Source of the DNA: CAVPGP01 sp963704025
GTDB lineage: Bacteria; Actinomycetota; Thermoleophilia; Gaiellales; Gaiellaceae
NCBI GenBank assembly: GCA_963704025.1
Contig: CAVPGP010000001.1
Coordinates: 1,178,001-1,242,000 of the forward strand
Direction: 5' to 3'
DNA: 64,000 nucleotides
Shown here: positions 35,001-43,711 of the stretch, in pieces
Layout: the number at the start of each line of letters is the position of its first letter
Position numbering within the stretch: position 1 is the first letter of the stretch
The notes under the pieces: generated by a model
Database searches by the model: none
What the model was told of the DNA's origin: nothing
Seen by the model: the letters and a program-made list of their open reading frames with translations, nothing else
Made by a program: the position numbers and the translations under genes

Positions 35001-38000
35001 ACCTTCGCGGGAGACATCGGGACGGCAGACGTGTGGCGGATCGGCGCGTTCCGCTCCAATCCGATCGGCTTCTTCGACGGGCTTGTGGACGACGTGCGGA
35101 TCTACAACCGGGCCTTGCCGGCCTCGGAGATCCAGGGCGACATGTCGTCGAGCGTCGGCCCGACCGACGTCATTCCACCCTCGGCACCCGCCGATCTGGC
35201 GCTCGTCTCACGGACGAACACGTCCGTCGACCTGTCCTGGTCGGCCTCGACCGACAACCTGGGCGTGGCGGGCTACAACGTCTACCGCGACGGAACCCTG
35301 GTCAGCTCGCCGACTGCGCACTCGGCGACCGTGAGCGGCCTCACGTGCGGCACCTCCTACGTGTTCGCCGTCGAAGCCTTCGACGTCGCCGGGAACGTCT
35401 CGTCTCGGTCGAGCGTCACGGCCTCCACGGCCACCTGCGATACGACGCCACCGCTCGTAGCCCTGGCGTCCCCTCTCGACGGCTCCTTCGTCGGCGGGCT
35501 GACGATCGTGTCGGCAACGGCGTCCGACGACGGCTCGGTGGCTAGCGTGCAGTTCCGGATCGACGGGGTCGACCTCGGCCCGCCGGACACGACGGCGCCG
35601 TACACGATCGCGTGGAACACGACCCTCGTCGCCAATGGCCCGCACATCGTCACCGCCGTTGCGCGCGATGCCGCCGGGAACACGGCGACGGCGACCGCGA
35701 ACGTCACCGTCGACAACAGCAGCGCGCCCGGGCCGGGGCTCGTCGCCGGCTACGGCTTCGACGAGGGGCAGGGCACGGGGGCTGGCGACGGCTCCGGCGA
35801 CGCGAACACGGGCGTCCTCGCCGGCGGGGCCTCCTGGGGCGCCGGCGAGCACGGCACGGCGGTCGTGCTCGACGGCTCGTCCGGGCGTGTCGACCTGCCG
35901 GCCCTCGGGACGTTCTATCGGAGCGGCTTCACGTTCGAGGCGTGGGTGCTGAAGAGCAGTGCGAAGAAGGACGTCGCCATCGTCGGCACCTGGGACGGGG
36001 GCGGGCCGATGCTCTGGGTCGACCACATCAACGGGCACTACATGCTGACGATCGGAACCAACTTCGGGGACTACCTCGACTCGGGCGTCTCGCCTGCCGT
36101 GGGCACGTGGCAGCACGTCGCCGCGACCTACGACGGCAGTGTCGCGCGGCTCTTCGTCGACGGCTCCCAGATCGCGAGCAAGACGGTGACGACGGACATC
36201 GGCAGCTCGAACGTCTGGCGGATCGGCGCCTACCGCTCGTCGCCGACGGGCTTCTTCGACGGCTCGATCGACGATGTGCGCATCTACAATCGCGCGCTGT
36301 CCGTCGGCGAGATCCAGGCCGACCTGACCACGGCGGCGCCATCGGACGACTACCCGCCGACGGTCGAATCGACGTCGCCGGAGAACGACGCGTCGGGCGT
36401 CCCGGGCGGAGCCTCCATGCAGGCGACCTTCAGCGAGTCGATCGACCCGGTGACCGTCAATGCCTCCACGTTTGTCCTGCGCACCTCGGGCGGGACCATG
36501 GTTCCGGCGGCCGTGACGTACAGCCAGGCGACGCGTACGGCAACGCTCACCCCGACGGACGCGCTGGCCCGGGGCACGCATTACACCGTCTCGCTCAGCG
36601 GCGGCACCGGGGGCGTCGCGGACCTCGCCGGCAACCCGCTGCGCTCCACCGTCAGCTGGACCTTCTCGACGATGCCCGCGCCCCAGCCGATCCTCGTAGT
36701 CGGCTCGAGCGCCAACCCCTTCAGCAGCTACTCGCGCGAGCTCCTTCAGGCGGAAGGCCTGGACGAATACGAGACGCTGGACGTCTCCCAGCTCTCCGCA
36801 ACCGCCATCGACGGCTTCGACGTGATCGTGCTCGGCCAGGTGCCGCTGACAGCGTCGCAGGTGGCGCTGCTCACGACCTGGGTGCAGGACGGTGGCAACC
36901 TGATCGCCTTCCGGCCCGACAAGCAGCTCGCCGGCCTGCTCGGGCTCACCGATCTCGGCAGCACGCTCGCCGAGGGCTACCTGCGGGTCGACACGTCGAG
37001 CGAGCCGGGCGCCGGGATCGTCGGCCAGACCATGCAGTTCCACGGCAGCGCCGACCTCTACACGCTCTCCGGCGCGCGCGCCGTCGCGACGCTCTACTCC
37101 GATGCGAGCACGTCGACCCCGAGCCCGGCCGTGACCGTGCGCGACGTCGGCTCCGCCGGCGGGCACGCCGCCGCATTCACGTTCGACCTGGCGCGCTCGA
37201 TCGTCTACACGAGGCAGGGCAACCCGGCCTGGGCCGGACAGGAACGGGACGGCGCCGTCGGCATCCGCCCGAACGACCTCTTCTACGGCGGCTCGGCGTC
37301 GGATCCCCAGCCCGACTGGGTCGACCTGAGCAAGCTCGCGATCCCGCAGGCGGACGAGCAGCAGCGGCTGCTCGCGAACCTGATCACCTTCACGGCGCGC
37401 GACCGCAAGCCGCTGCCGCGCTTCTGGTACTTCCCGCGCGACGTGAAGGCCGCGATCGTGATGACTCTCGACGACCACGGCGGCAACGGCAGCTCCGGCC
37501 GTTTCGACCAGCTCGCGGCCGCGAGCCGCCCCGGCTGCTCCGTCGTCGACTGGGAGTGCGTGCGCGGGACGTCGTACACCTTCACGAGCACGCCGATGAC
37601 GGACGCGCAGGCGAAGGCCTACACGGACGCCGGCTTCGAGGTCGCGCTGCACACCTCCGTCAACAACGGCTGCGGCGACTGGACGCTGGCGAGCGCCCAG
37701 CAGATCTTCACCACTCAGCTCGCGGCGTTCGCCTCGAAGTTCCCCAGCCTGCCGGCGCCGAGCACGAACCGGACGCACTGCGTGACCTGGGACGACTGGT
37801 TCACGGAGCCGACCGCCGAGGCCGCCCACGGGATTCGGCTCGACACGAATTACTACGCGTACCCGGCCTCGTGGATCGCCAACACGCCCGGCTTCATGAC
37901 GGGCTCCGGCATCCCGATGCGCTTCGCCAACGTGGACGGCAGCACGGTCGACGTCTACCAGGCGATGACCCAGATGGACGACGAGGCAGGACAGCCTTAT

Positions 38001-38423
38001 CCGGCGACCGCGAACGCGCTCCTCGACAGGGCGCTGGGCCCCGAGGGGTATTACGGCTTCTTCGTCGCCAACATGCATGCGGACGTCCCGGTGTCGCCGG
38101 AGTCGGATGCGATCGTCGCGGCGGCGCAGGCGCGCAACGTGCCGATCATCACGTCGAAGCAGCTTCTCGACTGGACCGACGCGAGGAACGCGTCCAGCTT
38201 CGGCTCGCTGAGCTGGGCCGGCAACGTTCTCTCGTTCGCGATCCACGCCGACGCGGGCGCCCGCGGACTGCGCGCGATGCTGCCCGTCCAGGCGCACGGC
38301 GGCACTCTGACGGCGCTCGCGTCCGGCGGGGCGTCGGTCGCGTACACGACGCAGGTCGTGAAGGGCGTCCAGTACGCCGTCTTCGCCGCTGCGAGCGGCA
38401 CGTACACCGCGACGTACGGGTAA
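32046..38423 (+). CDS. Very large secreted multidomain protein with two LamG modules and a deacetylase-like C-terminal domain
   Basis: 2125 residues from a TTG. An N-terminal helix (about 24-45) is followed by a beta-rich region ending in LPYVIDPTVT, a segment common in actinobacterial surface proteins. Then come Ig-like modules, a LamG-like module (about 836-1034), an FN3 domain (1045-1131), an Ig-like plus second LamG module (1135-1428) and an SbsA-type Ig domain (1435-1545). Next is a Rossmann-like region with PILVVGSSANPFSS, and a polysaccharide-deacetylase-like domain (about 1796-2048: AAIVMTLDDHG, EVALHT). It is monocistronic. It is probably a cell-surface carbohydrate-binding or modifying protein; deacetylase activity is unproven. 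Confidence 0.85.
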   Translation: MLELAPPRVRPLPIDAARRVWPRALWVALTLVVGIGVAAVAMRLLASSPPEAPPMVLSAVGPVDAGAPLARVSGGVESKALESGLSVASRTARISLAADGVAGAWMPRRDGALRPTSFGHEAVVFRRGETEELLAVQQRLGTHTWRWELQSGALTPRLGADGAISFRGGHRLAPLAIAPPVVLDGAGRDVTPAGLRWSLEQKQNRWWLALRLDDTRLPLPYVIDPTVTHRGSVATNNGAAGATSIALTMPTGFLPRDLLVAELAVRGGTDVTVTPPDGWTQALNATDTTLLRQVTYYHVAAAGDPASATFTFSGTAPTQQAVGGVSAFYGMKTTSLVDAFSSAAANGTSTSASAPAITTQAPGSLLLGAFASATGTTFSTASGMSERVDAQSASATATLRASVALDSSTVAAAGSTGAKSVTIASSHWLAHLLSFRADDVAPEAPMNDPGPILRGTVTFVSVASDADSGVARVQFQRAVAGSGSWVNAGSAVTVAPYQRAFNTSSIADGLYDFRAVVTDNAANVTNSAAFAGVRVDNTLPTSTTTFPASSGVYGATAWSTGCATAGLCGTVADAGSGLQLVDLSFRRSSGGLYWNGSSFASTTEVFNPVSVSSGNWSFPFSSASFPATGSYVLKLRATDNAGNVATFSRTFTYDLTAPNTTITSTQPASTNATSISITFTSSEGGSSFECQLDGAAYQPCTSPKTYSGLADGVHQFAVRATDPSGNTDATPAATSWRVDTHAPAITLTAPVAGATVSSTVTGTATASDDVAVVGVQFAVDGVALGAEDKTAPYTVSWNTRLTTTGLHTVSALARDAAGNTASAQAQVRVDNNGVRGPGLLAAYSFDEGQGGTASDASGNGRTGTMVGAGWTSGKNGSAVFLDGVDDRVDLPQLGTFYRTAFTFEGWVLKRGTRKDVTVMGSWDGGGPMIWVDNANGRYMLTLGADSANYLDSGRTPAVGSWQHVAGTWDGATARLYLDGVQVASRTFAGDIGTADVWRIGAFRSNPIGFFDGLVDDVRIYNRALPASEIQGDMSSSVGPTDVIPPSAPADLALVSRTNTSVDLSWSASTDNLGVAGYNVYRDGTLVSSPTAHSATVSGLTCGTSYVFAVEAFDVAGNVSSRSSVTASTATCDTTPPLVALASPLDGSFVGGLTIVSATASDDGSVASVQFRIDGVDLGPPDTTAPYTIAWNTTLVANGPHIVTAVARDAAGNTATATANVTVDNSSAPGPGLVAGYGFDEGQGTGAGDGSGDANTGVLAGGASWGAGEHGTAVVLDGSSGRVDLPALGTFYRSGFTFEAWVLKSSAKKDVAIVGTWDGGGPMLWVDHINGHYMLTIGTNFGDYLDSGVSPAVGTWQHVAATYDGSVARLFVDGSQIASKTVTTDIGSSNVWRIGAYRSSPTGFFDGSIDDVRIYNRALSVGEIQADLTTAAPSDDYPPTVESTSPENDASGVPGGASMQATFSESIDPVTVNASTFVLRTSGGTMVPAAVTYSQATRTATLTPTDALARGTHYTVSLSGGTGGVADLAGNPLRSTVSWTFSTMPAPQPILVVGSSANPFSSYSRELLQAEGLDEYETLDVSQLSATAIDGFDVIVLGQVPLTASQVALLTTWVQDGGNLIAFRPDKQLAGLLGLTDLGSTLAEGYLRVDTSSEPGAGIVGQTMQFHGSADLYTLSGARAVATLYSDASTSTPSPAVTVRDVGSAGGHAAAFTFDLARSIVYTRQGNPAWAGQERDGAVGIRPNDLFYGGSASDPQPDWVDLSKLAIPQADEQQRLLANLITFTARDRKPLPRFWYFPRDVKAAIVMTLDDHGGNGSSGRFDQLAAASRPGCSVVDWECVRGTSYTFTSTPMTDAQAKAYTDAGFEVALHTSVNNGCGDWTLASAQQIFTTQLAAFASKFPSLPAPSTNRTHCVTWDDWFTEPTAEAAHGIRLDTNYYAYPASWIANTPGFMTGSGIPMRFANVDGSTVDVYQAMTQMDDEAGQPYPATANALLDRALGPEGYYGFFVANMHADVPVSPESDAIVAAAQARNVPIITSKQLLDWTDARNASSFGSLSWAGNVLSFAIHADAGARGLRAMLPVQAHGGTLTALASGGASVAYTTQVVKGVQYAVFAAASGTYTATYG
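34262..36330 (+). repeat. Internal duplication of an Ig-LamG cassette within the giant surface protein gene
   Basis: Codons 740-1034 and 1135-1428 encode the same Ig-like plus LamG cassette. Matching blocks include KTAPYTVSWNT versus TTAPYTIAWNT, AAYSFDEGQGG versus AGYGFDEGQGT, LGTFYRTAFTFEGWVLK versus LGTFYRSGFTFEAWVLK, and VDDVRIYNRALPASEIQ versus IDDVRIYNRALSVGEIQ. DNA identity is also high by eye, so the duplication is fairly recent. An FN3 domain separates the two copies. Confidence 0.85.
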
Positions 38424-38447
38424 CCGGGCTCTCCTCGAGAGGCCCGG
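38424..38447. terminator. Hairpin between convergent genes
   Basis: CCGGG-CTCTC-CTC-GAGAG-G-CCCGG forms a stem of ten pairs with one bulge, directly after the stop of the giant surface gene and before the convergent stop at 38461. There is no U-tract; it could serve both strands. Confidence 0.5.
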
Positions 38448-38460
38448 GCGAGCCGAGCCG

Positions 38461-41257
38461 TCAGGTGGTCGGCACCTTCAGGAAGGCGAGGCCTCTGGGT
38501 GCGGCGGGCCCGAGCTGGGTCGGCCACGCGCTCAGATCGACCGGACCGCCCGGCCGGGCCGGGAACCGCGAGAAGAACTGGCGCTGGTTCTCCCAGAAGT
38601 TCAGCGTCTTGCCGCGCACGGACGGCGGCAGCAGGATCTGGAACCGTCCCGCCGCGTCGGGCCAGCGCTCCGACAACGGCTTGATGACGCCGCCGGGCCC
38701 CGAGGCGCCGACCACGAGCCCTTCGTAGACCGCGCCGGCGTACGAGCTCGGCTTCTCGATCGTGTAGCGGCCGCCCGACGCGAGCGAGATGTTCATCGTC
38801 GCGCTGTGGATCCGATCGAACGAGGTGATCGTCCCGGTGACGCCGCCGTACGATGTGCCGCCCGACGCGACGCCCACGCTCAGCGGCACCGGGTCGGCAG
38901 CGGTCTCGTCGGACGCGGCGAAGAACGAGGTGTAGTGGCCGTTCGCGTCCGTGGCCGACGAGAACGTCCAGAAGTCTCGATCCTGTGTCCGCGTGATCAC
39001 GACCGCGTCCGAGACCGGCTTCCCGGCCGCGTCCGTGATCGTCCCCTTCAGCTGGTACGTGTAGAGGACGACGGTCGGCGGCGCGTTGCCGCGCGAGTCG
39101 CGCAGGCGGCCGGTGACGAGCACGTTGCCTTCCTTGACCACCTTCGCCTGCAGGTCGTCGATCCGGTAGCCGACGCTGAAGCCGCCCGCCGCGGAGAGCA
39201 GCGCCGTGCGCTGCGCGTCGGTCAGGGGCTTCCCCCTCACGGTGGCCCGCGCGGCGCCGGTGACGCGCGCCGGGTGGCGGCGGGCGATGGTCGAGTCGAC
39301 GTCGTAGCGGAAGCTCCCGTCGGCGGCGGTGGGCTGCGGGATCTCGTAGCTGTCCACGGTCACCCGTGCCCCGACGACCGGTGCGCCGCCCAGCATGACG
39401 CGACCGGTGACGTTCCGGACGTTCGAGGAGTTCGCGTCCCACGGCTGCACGACGAGACCGCCCTGCGTGAGCACGCGCTGGCCGGCCGAGACGGCTGCCC
39501 GCCTGGCAGGCCGGTGCACCGCCTGGGGGGCGCGCTGCACCGGCGGAGCGGCCGACGGCTGCGCGCGGGACACGACAAGCGGCAGCACGGGCGGCGGCGA
39601 CTCCTTGGTCGAGCCGCCGAGCGAGAACACCTGCAGCTCGCTGGCGCACTCCGCCGCCTGACGAGGTGGGCGTCCCGCCCGAGGTGATGGCGATGTACTG
39701 CTTGCCGTCGACGGAGTAGACCGACGCTCCGCTCGCGACCTGATGGCCGGTCTGGAACGTCCAGAGCACCTTGCCGGTCTTGAGGTCGAACGCCCGGAAG
39801 ACGCCGTCGCCGCCCCCGGCGAAGCCCAGCCCGCTTGCCGTCGTCGTCACGCCGCCCCGCTCCGGCTCGGGTGTCTTGATCTTCCAGACGCGGCGGCCCG
39901 TGTTGATGTCGATCGCGCTGATGGAGCCATGGTCGCGCCAGCCCGGGAGCACCTGCCCGAAGTTGCCGTTCGCAAGCCCGAGGAAGACGTCGCCGAGCAC
40001 GCGCTTGCGCTTCTTCTGCGTCGGCGTCAGCTTCACCTGGACGTCGACGGCCGCCGTCTCGGCCGCGCCGTTGAAGACGTAGTTCGTCTTCGGGTCGTAA
40101 GACGCGGGGGAGTAGTTGACACCGCCGAGCGACGAGGGGAAGACGGCCACCTCCTTGCCCGGCTGGAGCCTCGGGTGCTCGGTGCGGTCGACGACCTTGA
40201 CCCGCTGGTAGATCGGCTGGCCGGACCTGGCGTCGTAGGCGAACCAGACGCCCTCCATCGTGGCGACGGAGACGATCCGGCGCTTCTTGCCGCCGATCTT
40301 CCCCGTGTAGACCATCGGCGGCTGCGCCGTGTCGTACGACCATTCGTTGTGTGCGAGCTGCTGCTGCCACCACTTCATCCGCCCGGTCGCGAGGTCGACG
40401 GCGATGATCGAATCGGCGCGCGGGTTCGAGCCGGGGCGGATCGCCGGATAGTAGAGCGGGGTCGCCGAGCCGGTGCCGAAGTAGAGCGTGTTCGTCGTCG
40501 GGTCGACGGTGGTCGGCGTCCAGACCACGCCGCCGCCCACGAGGCGCCCGAATCGGCGCCAGCTCGTCCCCTCCGGCGGAATCGTCCAGAACGGGTTCGG
40601 CCAGGCCGGCGTGAGGTCGGTGTGGTACGCCATCACGAAGCCGCGGACGCCGTACTCGGAGCCGGCGGCGCCCAGGATCAGCCGGTGGTTGGCGCAGATG
40701 GGAGCGCTCGTCTCCGAGTAGCCGTAGCTCGAGGTCGCGCCCGGGACCGCCTTGGCGATCGGTACGCGCCGCTGGAGCTGGCCCGTCGCCGGGTCGAGCG
40801 AGACGATCGTCATGTTCAGCGTCAGGATGAAGACGTGGCCGTCGCAGAGGGCGACGCCGCGGTTCGCGACGATGCCGAAGTTGCGGAAGACGGCGACGTC
40901 GTCCGGGGCCCAACGCCACTTCACCTTGCCCGTCGTCGCGTCGAGGGCGAAGACGTTGTCGTCGTTCGTCGACACGTAGATCGTCCCGTCCTTCACCACC
41001 GGGAAGGACTGCTGCCCGCGGCGGATCGACGGGTCGATGACCCGGAAGTCGACCGTGAAGACCCGGCCGAGCTGGCCGACGTTGTCCTTTGTGATCTGCG
41101 TCAGCGGCGAGTGCCGGTTCTCGTCCGGGGTGTTGCCGAAGCCGCCCCAGCCGACGTCCCCCGTCGCCCCGGTCCGGGCCGCGGCGGCCGTGAGCAGGAC
41201 CCCCGAAAGCGCTGTCACGGCCAGCAGGGCGAGCGCCCGGATGAGGTGATGCGTCAT
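38461..41257 (-). pseudogene. PQQ-type quinoprotein dehydrogenase with C-terminal Ig-like domains, interrupted by a frameshift
   Basis: A signal peptide (MTHHLIRALALLAVTALSGVLLTAAAA) is followed by an eight-bladed quinoprotein propeller: VSTNDDNVFALDATTGKVKW, YFGTGSATPLYY, AHNEWSYDTAQPP, GLGFAGGGDGVFRAFD. At 39646-39652 the frame shifts after TPTSSGGG. The expected continuation ASELQVFSLGGS is intact in the next frame and leads to two carboxypeptidase-regulatory-like domains ending at 38461. Removing one base restores about 930 residues. The position of the conserved PGDN Asp of methanol dehydrogenases reads RPGSN. It is the last gene of the mxa-like operon, with a 4-bp overlap upstream. Either a sequence error or a recent loss. 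Confidence 0.85.
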
Positions 41258-42282
41258 CCGATCGAGAATCCTATGCCTGCGCGCGCCGGCTGCCTAGAGC
41301 GGAACGCCACAAGGGCGGGGCGGGCCGCGAGCCCTGCGAGGAGGAGCAGCGAGAGCGCTGTCAGGTAGGGGGCGAGCGGCGTCCGGGCGCGTGCGGTCCC
41401 GGCCGTCGTCACGGTCGGGCCGCTGCCGACGGCGGTCTGCAGAGCAGTCCGGGCCCCCGCGAGCTCTCCTTCCTCGAACGTTCGGCCGCCGGTCGCTTCC
41501 GCCAGGGCGGAGAGCGAGGCCTTGCCCGTCGGATCCGGCCGGTACGCGGCCTCCCGTCTGCCGTCGCTGAAGATCGCCTCCCCGGGTCGCCAGAAACGGA
41601 CCGTGACGAGCTTGTAGCCTGGCCGCGCGGCGAAGGCCCGCGCGAGCGCGGCCGTATCGGTGGCCACGCTCTCCCCGTCGGTCAGGAGCACGACGACGCG
41701 GTTCTTCGACCCCGGTACGAAGTAGCCGCCCGACGGGATCGCCGCCAGCGCCGCGAAGCTCGTCGCGCGCACGCTCGTCGCGGCGGGCGGCGGCGACTCG
41801 ATCGCGACGGCGCGCGAGACCACGGCGTCGAAGCCGGCCTCGTCCGCGACGGGAAGGAGATCGGGCAGGACGCGGTCGGTCAGGGTCGCGACTCCGGCCG
41901 CGACCTGGGGGACCGCCGCGCGCAGCCGGGCCGCCGCCTCGGTCGCGCGGTCGAGCCGGGTCGGCGCGCTCGGAGCGCTGGAGGCCGCCATCGAGCGAGA
42001 CGTGTCGATCACGAACAGCGCCTGGACGTCGCGCCGCACACGGCGTCCCGACTCGCTGGTGAGCACCGGCTGTGCGGCCGCCAGTCCGAGCAGAGCGATC
42101 GCTGCCGCCAGCACGCCGATGCGGAGGGCGCCGGAGCGCCGCGGCGGGGCCGGCAGGTGGAGCTCGCGGCGCACGGACTCGGCCCGAGCCCGGCCGAGGA
42201 GCGCCGCCGCCACTGGCAGGACTGCGGCCAGGCCGACGGCGGCCGCGGTCGGCGTGAGGAAGGAGAGCGAGGCCCCGACCAT
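41254..42282 (-). CDS. VWA-domain membrane protein, MxaL-like position
   Basis: 342 residues. Two N-terminal helices, then a VWA domain with MIDAS IDTSRSM near residue 95, VVLLTDGES, and a late helix LAPYLTALSLLLLAGLAA. In methylotrophs MxaL is a VWA protein of similar size that follows MxaK and is needed, with MxaA, MxaC and MxaK, to load calcium into methanol dehydrogenase. Here too it follows a MxaK-like gene (2-bp gap) and overlaps the start of a PQQ dehydrogenase gene. The name rests on order and architecture, not on a sequence search. Confidence 0.82.
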   Translation of the reverse strand: MVGASLSFLTPTAAAVGLAAVLPVAAALLGRARAESVRRELHLPAPPRRSGALRIGVLAAAIALLGLAAAQPVLTSESGRRVRRDVQALFVIDTSRSMAASSAPSAPTRLDRATEAAARLRAAVPQVAAGVATLTDRVLPDLLPVADEAGFDAVVSRAVAIESPPPAATSVRATSFAALAAIPSGGYFVPGSKNRVVVLLTDGESVATDTAALARAFAARPGYKLVTVRFWRPGEAIFSDGRREAAYRPDPTGKASLSALAEATGGRTFEEGELAGARTALQTAVGSGPTVTTAGTARARTPLAPYLTALSLLLLAGLAARPALVAFRSRQPARAGIGFSIG

Positions 42283-42284
42283 CG

Positions 42285-42893
42285 TCAGTAACCCCTTCCG
42301 GGGGTGCCGGCCCCTGCGCCGCGGCGTCCGGTCCCGCGCGTCCCGGCGCCCGGCTCTCTCCCGGTCCTTGTTCCCTGGGCGGCGGTCAGCCGCAGCAGCA
42401 GCTCGAGGTCGAACTTCGCGGGCTCCGCCGACGGGTCGGCGCGAATCGCGTCGGCAAAGTCTGCCGCAGCGGCTTCGATCTGGCTCTGCTCAGCTCCGCG
42501 CGCGACCGCGCGGAACGCGAGCACCCCGAGCATCGTCCTCGCCTGGGCGGCGCGCCGCGGGTCTGCGTCGCGGGCGACGCGCTCGAGCGCGTCCTGGGCC
42601 TGCGCCCGCGCCGTCTGGACGTGGACCGCGTTGTCGAGCCGGAGGTTGACGCCGACGGTGGCGCGGTAGAGCTGGAACGCGCGCCGCGCGTCGACGTCGT
42701 CACCGGCGCCGAGCAGGCTCTTCGCGAGCCCGTCCAGGCGCGTCGACGGCGTCCACTCCGCGCGGGCGGGCGCCGCTGCGTAGACGGCGTCTCCGCTCTC
42801 GACCGAGTCGCGCCACGAGCGCACGTCCGCGGCGAGCAGCGCCGCGAGGACCGCAAGGACGAGCAGGCCGGCGGCGGCGAGGAGGCGAACCAT
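42285..42893 (-). CDS. Small membrane-anchored protein, MxaK-like position
   Basis: 202 residues with one N-terminal helix (RLLAAAGLLVLAVLAALLAA), then an alpha-helical region with TPR-like character (ARRAFQLYRATV, AQARTMLGVLAFRAVA, FADAIRADPSAEPAKFDLELLLRL) and a Gly/Arg/Thr-rich tail. MxaK proteins are about this size, with one anchor and a helical outer part. The gene sits between two VWA genes, exactly as mxaK between mxaC and mxaL. I use the ATG at 42891-42893, 2 bp after the upstream stop. Confidence 0.75.
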   Translation of the reverse strand: MVRLLAAAGLLVLAVLAALLAADVRSWRDSVESGDAVYAAAPARAEWTPSTRLDGLAKSLLGAGDDVDARRAFQLYRATVGVNLRLDNAVHVQTARAQAQDALERVARDADPRRAAQARTMLGVLAFRAVARGAEQSQIEAAAADFADAIRADPSAEPAKFDLELLLRLTAAQGTRTGREPGAGTRGTGRRGAGAGTPGRGY

Positions 42894-42895
42894 CG

Positions 42896-43711
42896 TCAGC
42901 GGCTTCCCCACTCGAGCCTCGGCGCCCAGGCCTCGGCGGCCGCGAGGGCCGTTGCGGCCACGAGGGCGAGGAGGACGAAGGCCCACGGGAACGACGTCTC
43001 GTCGCGCGCGGGCTGCTGTGTCGACGCCGGGGCCTCGAGGACCTTGGGCGCAGGTGAGAGGAGCCGCCGGAAGAGCGCAACGTCCGCCGGCGCCGGGCTC
43101 AGCCCGACGATGCGCACCGGAACGTGGTCGCGCCGGTAGGCGAGCAGCACGGCGGCGAGGCGGTTCACGTCCGCCGGGTCGTCGTCGAGGTCGCTGACCA
43201 GGACGACGTTGGCCGGCCGCCGCCGGTCCGCCACGGCGATGGTGTGCGCGAGCGTCATCCCCGCCGAGATCTTCGTGCCGGCGCTGAACGCGCTCTGCCA
43301 CGGATTCGACGGATAGGTCGGCGCGAAGCCGGGCCGGGTCTGCTGCGGCAGCGTGAAGTAGCGCTCGAGAGGGGCGAGGTCGGCGGCGGCGGTGCCCGGG
43401 GGCAGCGCCTCGTACGCCTGGTCGGAGAAGATGACGAGCCCGAAGCGGCCGCCGCTGCGGGTGAGCGCCCTGAGCGTCGCGCCGATCCGTGAGTACGTGT
43501 CGGAGGAGATGCTGGCTGAGACGTCGAGGACGAGCACATTGTCTGCGTGGCTTCCGACCGGGACGATCGTCCGCGTCTGCGGGTGGCGCGAGACGAGGAG
43601 CGCCGCGACGATCGCGCCGGCGGCGATCGCCGCCAGCACGACACGCACCGCGAGGGTCACGCGCGCTGCGCCGGTGAGAGCCGGGGCGTCCGTCAGCGGG
43701 ATCGCGCTCAC
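42896..43711 (-). CDS. VWA-domain membrane protein, MxaC-like position
   Basis: 271 residues from a GTG overlapping the upstream stop (GTGA). One N-terminal helix, a VWA domain with MIDAS DVSASISSDTYS, NVVLVSDLDDDPAD, and a C-terminal helix (FPWAFVLLALVAATALAAAEA). MIDAS has Ser-Ala-Ser in place of Ser-Gly-Ser but keeps the metal-binding pattern. Shorter than typical MxaC (about 350). It occupies the mxaC slot in the order R-S-A-C-K-L. Confidence 0.8.
   Translation of the reverse strand: MSAIPLTDAPALTGAARVTLAVRVVLAAIAAGAIVAALLVSRHPQTRTIVPVGSHADNVLVLDVSASISSDTYSRIGATLRALTRSGGRFGLVIFSDQAYEALPPGTAAADLAPLERYFTLPQQTRPGFAPTYPSNPWQSAFSAGTKISAGMTLAHTIAVADRRRPANVVLVSDLDDDPADVNRLAAVLLAYRRDHVPVRIVGLSPAPADVALFRRLLSPAPKVLEAPASTQQPARDETSFPWAFVLLALVAATALAAAEAWAPRLEWGSR

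Noticed and set aside
35208..38297. Long open frame antisense to the giant surface protein gene
   Set aside because: Low-complexity Arg/Gly/Val/Asp product and no start context; a G+C shadow of the sense gene.
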